Origin: JAXHUE01 sp034189655
GTDB lineage: Bacteria; Chloroflexota; Dehalococcoidia; E44-bin15
Direction: 5' to 3'
Assembly: GCA_034189655.1 (NCBI GenBank)
Contig: JAXHUE010000006.1
Coordinates: 1-64,000 of the forward strand
DNA length: 64,000 nt
Of this stretch, positions 1 to 7,612 are shown piece by piece. The position numbers and the translations under genes were made by a program. Positions within the stretch are counted from its first letter, which is position 1; each line of letters begins with the position of its first letter. The notes below the pieces were generated by a model. That model ran no database searches and was not told the origin of the DNA. It worked only from the letters and a program-made list of their open reading frames with translations.

Positions 1-78
1 GGTGTCGAGAAGCAACCGCTGTTGCGGGGTAACACGTGGGCCCTTCTTGTCGAAGTATGGGATGCGATTGATACTCAT
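1..78 (-). CDS. Fur-family regulator, N-terminal 26 codons only
   Basis: Only the 5' end of this gene lies in the window; it runs off the left edge. The reading starts at ATG 78 with GAGGAG at 85-90 as ribosome-binding site, six bases upstream. The peptide has basic residues followed by RVTPQQRLLLDT, which matches the way Fur/PerR/Zur proteins begin (a GxRxTxQR motif leading into helix 2 of the winged helix). Being next to catalase and the MbfA-like gene supports a peroxide- or iron-sensing role (PerR or Fur), but metal-binding residues lie outside the window. Family call moderate; subtype unknown. Confidence 0.55.
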   Translation of the reverse strand, partial: MSINRIPYFDKKGPRVTPQQRLLLDT

Positions 79-99
79 TCTCATCTCCTCAGAGAATGA
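75..99. promoter_or_regulatory. Inverted repeat over the fur-like start (possible operator)
   Basis: An 8-bp perfect inverted repeat, TCATTCTC (75-82) and GAGAATGA (92-99), is separated by 9 bases and overlaps the ribosome-binding site and start codon of the Fur-like gene. GAGAATGA resembles Fur-box half sites, so autoregulation is plausible. This is inference from position and resemblance. Confidence 0.35.
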
Positions 100-651
100 T
101 ACCCCTCTTTTCGTGTGCTGTCAAGGCGTAGAAGCCCACGGAAATAAAGGGGTTGATTGCACGGAGATGGAAGGCAGTAGCCATACCAGCGGTATCCCAA
201 TGAGAGAGCAGAGCAGATACTCTGGCCTGCCCAGGAGTCAATCGAGCAGCATAGGCGCGTAGCGAGTCTCGTTGGGCGCCCCTATGCTGAAGCTATCGAA
301 ACTCGCATTGCGAGCGACGAGCGTTTTACCCTTGGCGTTGTGCCGGGGCTCGCAGTGAGCGAGGCCTCCCTTCCTGCTGGTGACTACGCCCTCACGGATG
401 AGAAGATACCATTGGCGGTTGGGTGAGTCGACGGCGTGCTTTTTCCCGACAATGCGGGAAAACCCTGCGCTCGCTCTATCCAAAGATTCGTTGAGACCTG
501 CCGGAAAAGGGGACGATGGCGCTGAAAGACTGTGAGTTCTAAGCAGCCTGCTGGCCGGCAGCCACACTATAACATGACCGCTGCCTCCCAGCAGTGCAAC
601 ACAAGCGGAGAATGGCGCGTCACCTTTCCGCTGTGGAGCGCAGTGGGGGCA
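100..651. other. Intergenic stretch, no recognisable gene
   Basis: No open frame here has both a ribosome-binding site and a recognisable product. A 109-codon open frame on the minus strand (238-567) has no family signature that I recognise and looks like decayed sequence. Base composition is more AT-rich than the bulk of the window. Confidence 0.5.
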
Positions 652-674
652 ACGAAAACCTCTATTGTGAGAGG
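652..674 (-). terminator. Rho-independent terminator after katE
   Basis: On the minus strand, just past the catalase stop, a CCTCT/AGAGG stem with a 6-base loop is followed by TTTTCGTT. The stem is short (5 bp), but position and T-run fit. Confidence 0.5.
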
Positions 675-689
675 CACCCAGCGCACCGG

Positions 690-2138
690 CTAGAGTTTCA
701 GCCCTTTGGCCACCCGCTTGCCAAGCTCGGCATTAGCCTGGGTGAGGTTATCGACCATGCGCTGCTGAATCGGCTTGTCCGCCTGGCCCAGAGAATCAGC
801 GATATTGTCCACCAAGTGCTCCTGATCCACTTTGCTGAATGAACGGTAGAGCTCGCCTGCCTGCTCGAAGTCATTGGTCAGGCTTATCTTTCGGCGCACT
901 ATCTCGCCTTCGACACCGGTCTGGCTTGTCGGATAGGCTGGGGCTTCACGAGGCATCCCCCCCGCCAGAGTGTTGGGCTCGTAGTTAACCGTTCCGCCAC
1001 CATAGGGGGCGTACTGCATGAACCCATCACGCTGGTTGTTATTGACTGGCGCCCGTGGCCTGTTGACCGGCAACTGCAGGTAGTTGGGCCCGAGGCGGTG
1101 TCGCTGTGTATCGGCGTAGGAGAAGACCCTGCCTTGCAGCAGTTTGTCTGCGGAGAGCTCAACGCCAGGCACGATAGACGCCGGGCAGAAAGTGGCCTGC
1201 TCCACCTCGGCAAAGTAGTTTTCTGGATTGCGATTGAGCACCATCTTGCCCACCGGCATCAGCGGAAACGTGTCCTCGGGCCAGGTCTTGGTCGGATCGA
1301 GTGGGTCGAAGCTCTGCTTCAACTCGTCGGCGATGTCCATGACCTGAACGTTCAACTCGTACTCGGCTGTTCCCCCTGAGGCGATGGTGTCCCACAGGTC
1401 GCGGGTGGCGATGTCAGGGTCTACGCCCGCCAGTCGGGTGGCCTCCTGTCGGTCGATTGTCTCTATTCCTGCCATCGGTTTCCAGTGATATTTCACGTAA
1501 ACTGCCTTGCCTCCCTTGTTCACCCACTTATAGGTATTGACGCCGAACCCTTCCATTTTCCGGTAGCTCCTGATCGTGCCCCGGTCAGAGAAGAGCCATA
1601 TGATCATGTGGGTGGACTCAGGGGTCAAAGAGATGAAGTCCCAGAAACGACTGTTTGCGCTCGAGGCAGTGGGGATGTTTGTATCCGGAGCGGGCTTGAA
1701 CGCATGGACCATGTCTGGAAACTTGATGGCGTCCCGGATGAAAAAGACCGGCAGGTTATTCCCCACCAGATCGTAGTTGCCCTCTTCGGTGTAGAACTTG
1801 ACGGCGAAGCCCCTTGGGTCACGAACCGTGTCCGCCGAGCCTCGTGCCCCAACCACCGTAGAGAAGCGGGCGAAGACAGGTGTCTGCTTTGCCGGATCCT
1901 GGAGGAAGTTGGCGCAGGTATATCTCTCCATACTCTTAAATACCTGGAAGTAGCCATGGGCTCCCGCACCCTTGGCGTGAACTACGCGCTCGGGGATTCG
2001 CTCGCGGTCGAAGTGCGCCAGCTTCTCAATGAGATGCACGTCCTGCAGCAACACAGGTCCACGCTCACCCACAGTCAGTGAATTCTGGTTGTCGCTGACC
2101 GGGACCCCTTGATTCGTGGTGAGGTGCTTATCTTTCAT
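690..2138 (-). CDS. katA: Small-subunit haem catalase
   Basis: Monofunctional haem catalase of 482 aa that splits hydrogen peroxide to water and oxygen in the cytoplasm. Visible landmarks: catalytic His54 in RVVHAKGAGAHG, distal Asn near 127 in DLVGNNLPVFF, the FARFSTV segment near 90, and the proximal haem-ligand Tyr341 in RVFSYADTQRHRLG. Length fits the small-subunit, NADPH-binding clade 3 enzymes (about 480-500 aa), without the extra C-terminal domain of large catalases. The start ATG has GGAGG about 8 bases upstream. The divergent MbfA-like gene and the nearby Fur-like gene suggest a peroxide/iron stress group. I use the name katA for the clade; the exact symbol is arbitrary. Confidence 0.95.
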   Translation of the reverse strand: MKDKHLTTNQGVPVSDNQNSLTVGERGPVLLQDVHLIEKLAHFDRERIPERVVHAKGAGAHGYFQVFKSMERYTCANFLQDPAKQTPVFARFSTVVGARGSADTVRDPRGFAVKFYTEEGNYDLVGNNLPVFFIRDAIKFPDMVHAFKPAPDTNIPTASSANSRFWDFISLTPESTHMIIWLFSDRGTIRSYRKMEGFGVNTYKWVNKGGKAVYVKYHWKPMAGIETIDRQEATRLAGVDPDIATRDLWDTIASGGTAEYELNVQVMDIADELKQSFDPLDPTKTWPEDTFPLMPVGKMVLNRNPENYFAEVEQATFCPASIVPGVELSADKLLQGRVFSYADTQRHRLGPNYLQLPVNRPRAPVNNNQRDGFMQYAPYGGGTVNYEPNTLAGGMPREAPAYPTSQTGVEGEIVRRKISLTNDFEQAGELYRSFSKVDQEHLVDNIADSLGQADKPIQQRMVDNLTQANAELGKRVAKGLKL

Positions 2139-2342
2139 GACGTCCTCCTTCCTTCCCCAATTCTGCCAGACTAGTGATGGAGTAGAAATCCCCGCATTGT
2201 TGAGACCACCTCGCTTCTGCCGATAGTGTGCCGAAGCTCAACAATTCAGCTTTTTATTGAAGTAAACCGATGAAGCCGGCCTCGAACCCTTTTAATGCAC
2301 TCGCGCCGTATCCTTCGAGGGTGGCCACGCGAGGGTCATCGG

Positions 2343-2395
2343 AAAAAAATCTCCCCGGCCAACTTAACTCTCGTCGATGCTGGCGGGGAATTTTT
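2343..2395. terminator. Bidirectional terminator-like hairpin
   Basis: A-tract (2343-2349), TCCCCGGCCA (2352-2361), a 19-base loop, TGGCGGGGA (2381-2389) and T-tract (2391-2395). The stem carries one bulge. It would act as a rho-independent terminator on either strand, yet it lies between two divergent genes, so what it terminates is unclear. Confidence 0.5.
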
Positions 2396-2432
2396 GGTAT
2401 CGTCCCCTAAGTAGGCCTGAGGGGACGATACC
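2396..2432. repeat. 13-bp perfect inverted repeat
   Basis: GGTATCGTCCCCT (2396-2408) and its exact complement (2420-2432) flank an 11-base loop. It begins right after the terminator-like hairpin. There is no T-run after it on either strand, so it is not a canonical terminator. It could be a protein-binding palindrome, a small RNA hairpin or the remains of a miniature mobile element. Confidence 0.6.
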
Positions 2433-2762
2433 TGCCGACACCGCTTCCCGCCGCGAGCTGTCGCCAGGGAGAGGCACAGCGTAGTCCAGCGTGACGTGCC
2501 CCTCGTCCACCTCTGTGCTTTCGATGAACGATCTGAGAAAATGCCCTTCGCCGCCATATATTACCCCCCTCCGAGAGACTTTTCAAGTCCTTCACATGGT
2601 CTTTGAATCGTCGGTAAAAATGGGGCACCGTCGGGGCGAGGGCTATGTGAAATCGGGGATGTCAAGCGATTCCCATCGGCGAAACAGCCCTGCTCTCACG
2701 CTGGTCTTGTGCCCTCAACCTGATCGTAGACAGCCGTGCCAAATACAGATGCCCGATGCGTA

Positions 2763-2771
2763 TGCTATAAT
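2763..2771 (+). promoter_or_regulatory. Extended -10 promoter of the mbfA-like gene
   Basis: TGC-TATAAT (extended -10 element) ends 20 bases before ATG 2792. No good -35 box is visible, as expected for an extended -10 promoter. Confidence 0.55.
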
Positions 2772-2791
2772 TCGCGGCAGGGTGAATAGCA

Positions 2792-3913
2792 ATGGCTGAA
2801 CTGACAGACCGGGAAAGAAAAGCACTGCTTGACCCGGCAAAGAAAATCCGTACCTACAAGCTCATGCAGGCCATGGGGTATGCAAGGCTTGTCAAGAAGG
2901 CCAAAGACGAACGAACCGGGCAAATCCTAGCCGAGCTTAGCGCCAATGAACTCAAGGACTCCGAATACTGGTCACACAAAATCGTGGGATTGGCGGATGA
3001 GGGTGAGCATTTGCCCAGGGCTTATTCTGTGAACCTAAGGGTCGGCCTCATGATGGGTATTCTCGGCACCAGGGGTTTCTTTGAGTGGGTTATGATCGCC
3101 GAGGATGAGAGTATCGGAGACCTGTCCATCCAGGCTGGAAATATCAGCGACGTGGCTACTTCGGAGGAATGGATCAGAGTCGCCTCGGATGAGCGGCTGC
3201 ACATAGAGAGGGTGAAAGAAGAGGTGTTGGGGATGGAAGGGTGGGAAATGGGAGGAGGTGGTGGGGTAAGAGATGTCATTTTTGGCGCCAACGACGGCCT
3301 GGTTTCAATACTGGCGCTGGTGGCCGGGGTCTACGGGGCAATCACCGAGAGTTACCCCATTCTGATAGCCGGTATCGCCGGAGCGGTCGCCGGGGCTATC
3401 TCCATGGGTGCTGGCGCTTACCTCTCGTCGAAATCCGAGAAGGAGGTGACGAGGAAAGAGAGTGAGCGCAAGGGGATCAGAAAGAGGGGAACCCCTGAGG
3501 AAGAAAGGGGGGAGCTGGCCAGGTTCTACCAGACGAGAGGGTTCAAGAAAAATGAGGCTGAGGCTATGGCGAGTAGAGTAGCTTCAGAAATGGAATTGTC
3601 ATCGGAATATAGCATTGGAGAAGAGGTTGGATTGACATCGGAAGGAGGGTGGCCTCCCATCAAAGCGGCTGCCTTTACCGGACTATCGTTTGCCATCGTA
3701 TCTCTTATTCCAATCCTGCCCTTCGCCTTCATGGAGGTAAACCTGGCGGTGCTCACGGCGGCGCTCGCCAGTATAGCCTGTCTCTTCGTGGTTGGGGCCA
3801 GCAAAGCCATCTTTACCAGACAAAGCTGGATTCGGAGCGGACTGGAGATGATGACTATTGGGGTGTTAGCATCAGCGGCAACCTATGCCATAGGAATGTT
3901 AATCCCTGTATAG
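2792..3913 (+). CDS. MbfA-like ferritin/VIT1 membrane iron exporter
   Basis: 373 aa in two parts. Residues 1-155 form a ferritin/erythrin-like helical domain with carboxylate and histidine ligands, including DERLHIERV near 133-141. Residues 160-373 are a VIT1/CCC1-type transporter domain starting with RDVIFGANDGLVSIL, with about five membrane segments and a charged Lys/Glu-rich loop near 215-255. This order is that of MbfA, the membrane-bound ferritin that exports iron and protects against peroxide in alphaproteobacteria. Substrate Fe2+ (or Mn2+) is inferred from the family. The catalase and Fur-like neighbours support an iron/oxidative-stress role. The ribosome-binding site is weak (GGGTG). 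Confidence 0.85.
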   Translation: MAELTDRERKALLDPAKKIRTYKLMQAMGYARLVKKAKDERTGQILAELSANELKDSEYWSHKIVGLADEGEHLPRAYSVNLRVGLMMGILGTRGFFEWVMIAEDESIGDLSIQAGNISDVATSEEWIRVASDERLHIERVKEEVLGMEGWEMGGGGGVRDVIFGANDGLVSILALVAGVYGAITESYPILIAGIAGAVAGAISMGAGAYLSSKSEKEVTRKESERKGIRKRGTPEEERGELARFYQTRGFKKNEAEAMASRVASEMELSSEYSIGEEVGLTSEGGWPPIKAAAFTGLSFAIVSLIPILPFAFMEVNLAVLTAALASIACLFVVGASKAIFTRQSWIRSGLEMMTIGVLASAATYAIGMLIPV

Positions 3914-3922
3914 TCTTGAACC

Positions 3923-5350
3923 TTATTTCCGGGCCAGCCCTGGTCTACTTTTTTCTACCAATTCCTCCGGCTTGTGAACGACGAAACGCTGGTTATTTAT
4001 ACTTACGATGCCGGCGTCCTGGAGGTCGCGCAACAAACGCCTGACTGTTGTGGTGCTCACTCCTACCATCCCAGCCAGCCCGGCCACAGTCAGCGGAATC
4101 GAGATATCCCACCCCTGCTGCGTTTCGCTGCCGTGGGTACTCGCTAGCTGCAGCAGCGTCCTGGCAAGGCGAGCCTGTGGTTTGACTGAGATGATACTTT
4201 CTAGCTGAGAATCGAGTTTGCGAATCCGTTGCGCCAGCACACCGAGTATACGGACTGCAACATCGGGATAACACGTAAGAAAATCCAGGAAGTCCCCCCG
4301 TTCCAATGCCAAAGTCTCCGTAGGCTCCATGGCGGTAGCGGTGGCGGAGCGAGGATGCTCATCCAGCAAGGCCAGCTCGCCAAAGAAATCGCCAGGCCCC
4401 AGATGGGCCAGGAATAAATCCTCTCTCTCCTGCGAAGGGATGCTCAGCTTGACGCTGCCGGTATTGATCATGTGGAACGTGGAACCAACGTCATCCTTGT
4501 GAAAGATGGTCTCGCCCTTACGGTAGAGGCGTCTTGTGAGCTGGCGGGAGAGCGTAGAGAGGTCGTCCGCAGGGATAGACGAGAAGAGGGGTATGCCTTT
4601 CAGTGTGCCTCGTAGTGCCTCAACCCGGGCTTCATCTTGTCCGTAGGCGCTTTGGACGAACTGCCTCATTACACCGGGATCGAAATGCCTCGCAGATTTG
4701 ATGGTGGGGCTGGGTTCTATGGGGACTTCGATCCTCGTCGGCCTCACCTTGGGGTGCTTCACAAGGTTCATGAATTGCTTCTCTTCCGAGGTCTCGATCT
4801 TTATCACGCTGTCGGCGATGCTCATCATGGCCACCAGGTCCTCAGCCCTGCTACAGCCTTCATCCATCACAGCCACCACGGAGTTCCCTTCGGCAGCGAA
4901 CCTCACCAGACAGAGCCTCATGAATCTGAACACCTCCTCTTTGTTGAAAAGGTAGGGGGATGTCAGCGAATCAAAGGCGAGCAGGATGTCCGGCCTGCCG
5001 AGCTTCTCCTGCAGTTTGACGATAGCCATGCTTATGCTGTTTAAGTCCTCACAGTTGGCGCATACGGTGTCCGGGCACTCTCGAGCTGCCAAACCTACCG
5101 TCTGGGCGAAGGCATCGACAAAGTTGAGCGCCGCAGCCTCACCCATGCCCTTCTCCGTTAGAAGCCTCGTGACAGCAGAGGGACTCTGCTCGGTGGTAAC
5201 GAATATGACGGGTCTATCTGTAGCTATGCCATTGAGCACTACCTGGTGGCAGAAGGTGGACTTTCCAGCTCCTGGGGGACCGACCAGCAGGGTCACGCTC
5301 TCCTTGGGTAATTCCTGTATTTCGGCTAATGGCGAGCCTCTTTTCTCCAT
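3923..5350 (-). CDS. KaiC/RecA-type ATPase fused to CRP-like regulator
   Basis: 475 aa with three modules. Residues 10-210 are a RecA/KaiC-like P-loop domain: Walker A GPPGAGKS at 24-31 and Walker B DILLAFDS at 121-128. Residues 252-370 are a cyclic-nucleotide-binding domain with the phosphate-binding cassette GELALL (324-329) and PRSATATA (333-340), whose Arg-Ser pair contacts cNMP phosphate in CRP. Residues 388-465 are a Crp-type winged helix, with the recognition helix in VGVSTTTVRRLLRDL. I infer a DNA-binding regulator gated by ATP and a cyclic nucleotide. GGAGGGGG lies seven bases before the ATG. It is probably co-transcribed with the KaiC-like gene upstream. The domain combination is unusual; the target is unknown. 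Confidence 0.8.
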   Translation of the reverse strand: MEKRGSPLAEIQELPKESVTLLVGPPGAGKSTFCHQVVLNGIATDRPVIFVTTEQSPSAVTRLLTEKGMGEAAALNFVDAFAQTVGLAARECPDTVCANCEDLNSISMAIVKLQEKLGRPDILLAFDSLTSPYLFNKEEVFRFMRLCLVRFAAEGNSVVAVMDEGCSRAEDLVAMMSIADSVIKIETSEEKQFMNLVKHPKVRPTRIEVPIEPSPTIKSARHFDPGVMRQFVQSAYGQDEARVEALRGTLKGIPLFSSIPADDLSTLSRQLTRRLYRKGETIFHKDDVGSTFHMINTGSVKLSIPSQEREDLFLAHLGPGDFFGELALLDEHPRSATATAMEPTETLALERGDFLDFLTCYPDVAVRILGVLAQRIRKLDSQLESIISVKPQARLARTLLQLASTHGSETQQGWDISIPLTVAGLAGMVGVSTTTVRRLLRDLQDAGIVSINNQRFVVHKPEELVEKSRPGLARK

Positions 5351-5378
5351 GTGCCCACCCCCTCCTATCCAGACTGCT

Positions 5379-5471
5379 CACATTGCTCGATGTGGATTCC
5401 CCTGCTCCCGGAGGCCCGGATAGCAAGATGAGACCTTTATCGAGCGGTTCTTGTATCTCAGCGAGAGACAC
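5379..5471 (-). pseudogene. Truncated duplicate of the KaiC-CRP gene 5' end
   Basis: Reading from GTG 5471, the first 30 or so codons (SLAEIQEPLDKGLILLSGP and on to PGAGES) align with residues 8-31 of the downstream KaiC-CRP protein (PLAEIQELPKESVTLLVGP, then PGAGKS). Homology stops just after the P-loop, where the frame runs into the leader of the intact gene. The Walker A lysine is replaced by Glu (GAGES), so even a full domain would not bind ATP normally. It has its own Shine-Dalgarno (GGAGGAAGG). I read it as a decayed partial tandem duplication; a short leader peptide is a less likely alternative. Confidence 0.6.
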
Positions 5472-5482
5472 CTTCCTCCTCC

Positions 5483-6223
5483 CTACTTGAAAACAGTCAG
5501 GGTAGGATACACTTCTATTCCTCCGCTGGTTATATTATACGGGCGTGGCTGGGTGTCAACCTCCAGTCCACGCATTTTCTCTACCTGAAACATTCGTGTC
5601 AACCTATCATCCTTCATAACGGTGCGCAGCAGGATTACCCCTTGAGCCAGATATTCCTCGAATTGATGCTCCCTTTCCAATCCTGTCCCTCTCAGCTCGG
5701 AGATAAGGAGATTGGTACAGGCAGTCTTTCTGAAGTCAGCTATCAAGTCTCTCATAGCATATATGCGCTCAACTTCGTCGGGGTACTGGAGTGTGAAGAT
5801 GGTAATGGGGTCGATGACCATCCTCTTAGCTTGAATCTCTTCTACGCCCATCCTGACCGCTTCGAGCAGCTTGATCAGCTTGAACTCCTTCATTCCGAGT
5901 TGGATGATCCCAACTTTTTCCGAGGTCGCCGCCCGAACTGGAGAGACATTTATGAAGGCGAGCTTTCCCTCTCTCTCAAGCTGGTCTAAATCCCACCCGA
6001 ATTTGGACATGTTCTTCTTCACATCCTCAGGGTCTTCGTCAAGCGAAATATATATACCCGGCTCGTTGTGCTCCGTAGCCCCTTTATATAAATACTGCAT
6101 AGCGAAAGTGGTCTTCCCACTACCAGGACCTCCGGCAATTAAGATGCTGTGCCCCCTCGGTATGCCCTTCTCTCCAAGGATTTTATCGGCACCAGGAATA
6201 CCTGTTGGAACATAATCAAGCAT
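5483..6223 (-). CDS. Single-domain KaiC-like ATPase
   Basis: 246 aa RecA/KaiC-family ATPase with one KaiC domain. It opens with the family hallmark VPTGIPGADKILGEKGIPRG, followed by Walker A GGPGSGKTTF (31-40), the acidic pair in SLDEDPED (62-63) that corresponds to the KaiC catalytic glutamates, and Walker B RMVIDPIT near 137-144. Such archaeal-type KaiC proteins usually act in signalling rather than as a complete clock; no kaiA or kaiB is in view. ATG 6223 is preferred over GTG 6226 because AAGG is better spaced. It precedes the KaiC-CRP fusion on the same strand, so the two ATPases probably act together. Confidence 0.85.
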   Translation of the reverse strand: MLDYVPTGIPGADKILGEKGIPRGHSILIAGGPGSGKTTFAMQYLYKGATEHNEPGIYISLDEDPEDVKKNMSKFGWDLDQLEREGKLAFINVSPVRAATSEKVGIIQLGMKEFKLIKLLEAVRMGVEEIQAKRMVIDPITIFTLQYPDEVERIYAMRDLIADFRKTACTNLLISELRGTGLEREHQFEEYLAQGVILLRTVMKDDRLTRMFQVEKMRGLEVDTQPRPYNITSGGIEVYPTLTVFK

Positions 6224-6269
6224 CACATCAACCTTTTAGATTATTTCTATACTCATATGAGTTTGGTTC

Positions 6270-6298
6270 ATTATAAATGCACGGGGAGGAGATAACAA
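6270..6298 (-). promoter_or_regulatory. Promoter of the KaiC-like operon
   Basis: On the minus strand, TTGTTA (6298-6293), a 17-base spacer and a perfect TATAAT (6275-6270), about 47 bases upstream of ATG 6223. Confidence 0.6.
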
Positions 6299-6340
6299 TA
6301 AATCAGTCGGTGAAGCGGGGAGAACAGCAGCAATGGTGGG

Positions 6341-6605
6341 TTGAGAAGGTGCAATTCGCCCAGGTATCACGCCTGGATGTGCCCCGGACTTGCTGGGGCT
6401 CGGCGGGGCGTAAATACCTGTGGAGCACCCGGGGCGGAGGAGGACTCCTCCCTTGGCCAAGTGAGCATCGCCGTGGACGGGATAGCAGCCGCATTCACTG
6501 TCTGCCGTGGCGCCGTACGCTTCTGGTGACGGTGCCGGGCCGGTGCTGTTTGCCTACAAAGGCAGACCCACCGCCTTGAGCATGCCCATGTTCGTGCAGT
6601 GGTGA
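6341..6605 (+). pseudogene. Decayed beta-clamp (DnaN-like) C-terminal remnant
   Basis: Two frames together resemble the end of a bacterial sliding clamp. Frame one (about 6420-6527) reads AEEDSSLGQVSIAVDG then AAFTV, which parallels AEEVGDNVGEVDAAVEG then IAFNT of the dnaN at 42743-43876. After a frameshift, a second frame ends in MPMFVQW and a stop at 6582-6605. Those 24 bases match the last 24 of that dnaN at 23 positions. No start codon or intact frame remains. Upstream resemblance is weak, so the left boundary is uncertain. Confidence 0.5.
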
Positions 6606-6741
6606 AAGAAGAGGAGATGGCAGCCAGAGTGAAAGCAGCGCACCCAGCGCTGTTTGACCTCCTCACTCAACAAAACAAGCTTATGTGACCTCAGCTGCAC
6701 ATCCTGGGCTTGTGTTACCTCGTGGTATGCACTGTTACTCT
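6606..6741. other. Short intergenic sequence without a gene
   Basis: Between the beta-clamp remnant and the end of the peroxiredoxin gene I see no supportable gene or structural RNA. Confidence 0.4.
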
Positions 6742-7353
6742 TCAAAATGCCATGTCTGGTTTCCAAATCTCCCAGACGTGGCCAGCCCTTGTCAACGTCT
6801 CTGTCTCTGGCGGCAAGGTCGGCTTGCCGGGTTGCCACCCTGAAGGCATGAGTTCACCTGTTTTCTGATGGTGCTGGAATGCCGCTAATTGACGTAGAAC
6901 TTCAGCTACGTTTCTTCCGACCGGTGGAGTAAGAACCTCCATAGCCTGGACAACCCCTTCTGGGTCTATGAGGAAACGACCACGAACGTCCACTCCCTTC
7001 TCTCCATCATACACTCCGTATAGAGTGCCTATCTTTCCCCCAGGGTCAGAAATCATGGGATAGGGGATGCCACCCTCTACCATCTTGGAGAGCTCCACTT
7101 CTTGCCACACTTTGTGGGAGAAGTTGCTATCGACACTGACTGCTAACACCTGTACTCCTAGCCCTTGAAATTCAGGATACTTGACGGCAACTGCCGACAA
7201 CTCAGTCGGTCAGACACAGGTGAAATCGGCGGGGTAAAAGCAAAGCATCACCCAGTTGCCCCGGTAATCGGAGAGCTTGATCTCCTTGGCTGTGCCCTCG
7301 TGGAATGCCTTGGCGGCAAAGCCAGGCGCCTCTTTACCCACTTGAACGCTCAT
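6742..7353 (-). CDS. Selenocysteine peroxiredoxin (AhpC/Prx1 type)
   Basis: 203 residues if the in-frame TGA at 7212-7210 is read as selenocysteine (position 48). Upstream codons (residues 1-47) give a thioredoxin-fold Prx start ending FYPADFTCV, and downstream codons continue PTELSAVAVKY, so TGA replaces the peroxidatic Cys of the canonical VCPTE motif. The rest is intact: VSVDSNFSHKVWQ, GRFLIDPEG and the C-terminal GELMPSGWQPGKPTL. The usual resolving Cys (GEVCP) is absent, so this would be a 1-Cys-type enzyme; Cys46 two residues before Sec could form a selenenylsulfide. It would reduce peroxides with thiols. ATG 7353 has GGAGG eight bases upstream. A SECIS-like hairpin follows the UGA. Confidence 0.85.
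7181..7212 (-). promoter_or_regulatory. Bacterial SECIS-like hairpin after UGA codon
   Basis: Counting the U of UGA (7212) as 1, bases 13-32 fold as UUG-U-CGGC, loop AGUU, GCCG-U-CAA: seven Watson-Crick pairs with one internal U-U mismatch. The loop G and U fall at positions 22-23, nearly where E. coli fdhF has its SelB-binding G23-U24. This is the structure expected of a coding-region bacterial SECIS element. No SelB or tRNA-Sec gene is in this window. Confidence 0.7.
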
Positions 7354-7612
7354 TTTCGTCTCCTCCCCTAGAAGGTAATTGGATGATAACGCAACTCACC
7401 TGTTCAATCAAGTGCAAGCCCATCGTCCAAGACCCACGAACGTATCGAGGTAGTCATTGTCGGGCCCCGGCTGATTAAGTATGTGACCCCCGATGCTCAC
7501 GACACGAGCCGACACTGCCGAAATCCTGTCGAATGGCCGGTCGGGAAGCACACGTTCTTCTCCAACCACGGTTCGCTACCGCCCAATTACTGAAGACGTA
7601 CAGGTGGTATTG

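Larger units (their letters stand above)
2139..2762. other. Divergent intergenic region katA / mbfA-like
   Basis: About 620 bases without a supportable gene. It contains a 9-bp inverted repeat, ATTGTTGAG (2196-2204) and CTCAACAAT (2237-2245), about 60-110 bases upstream of the catalase start and possibly an operator. It also holds the two hairpins listed separately and the mbfA promoter at its right end. Open frames on either strand show no family resemblance. Confidence 0.5.

Noticed and set aside
238..567. 109-codon open frame on the minus strand
   Set aside because: No ribosome-binding site and no family signature; composition looks non-coding. Kept as gene-free sequence.
6554..6660. Cupredoxin-like minus-strand text (FFHHCTNMGML)
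   Set aside because: Superficially like the copper site of multicopper oxidases, but the spacing of His, Cys and Met is wrong, and the clamp remnant on the plus strand explains part of the sequence better.
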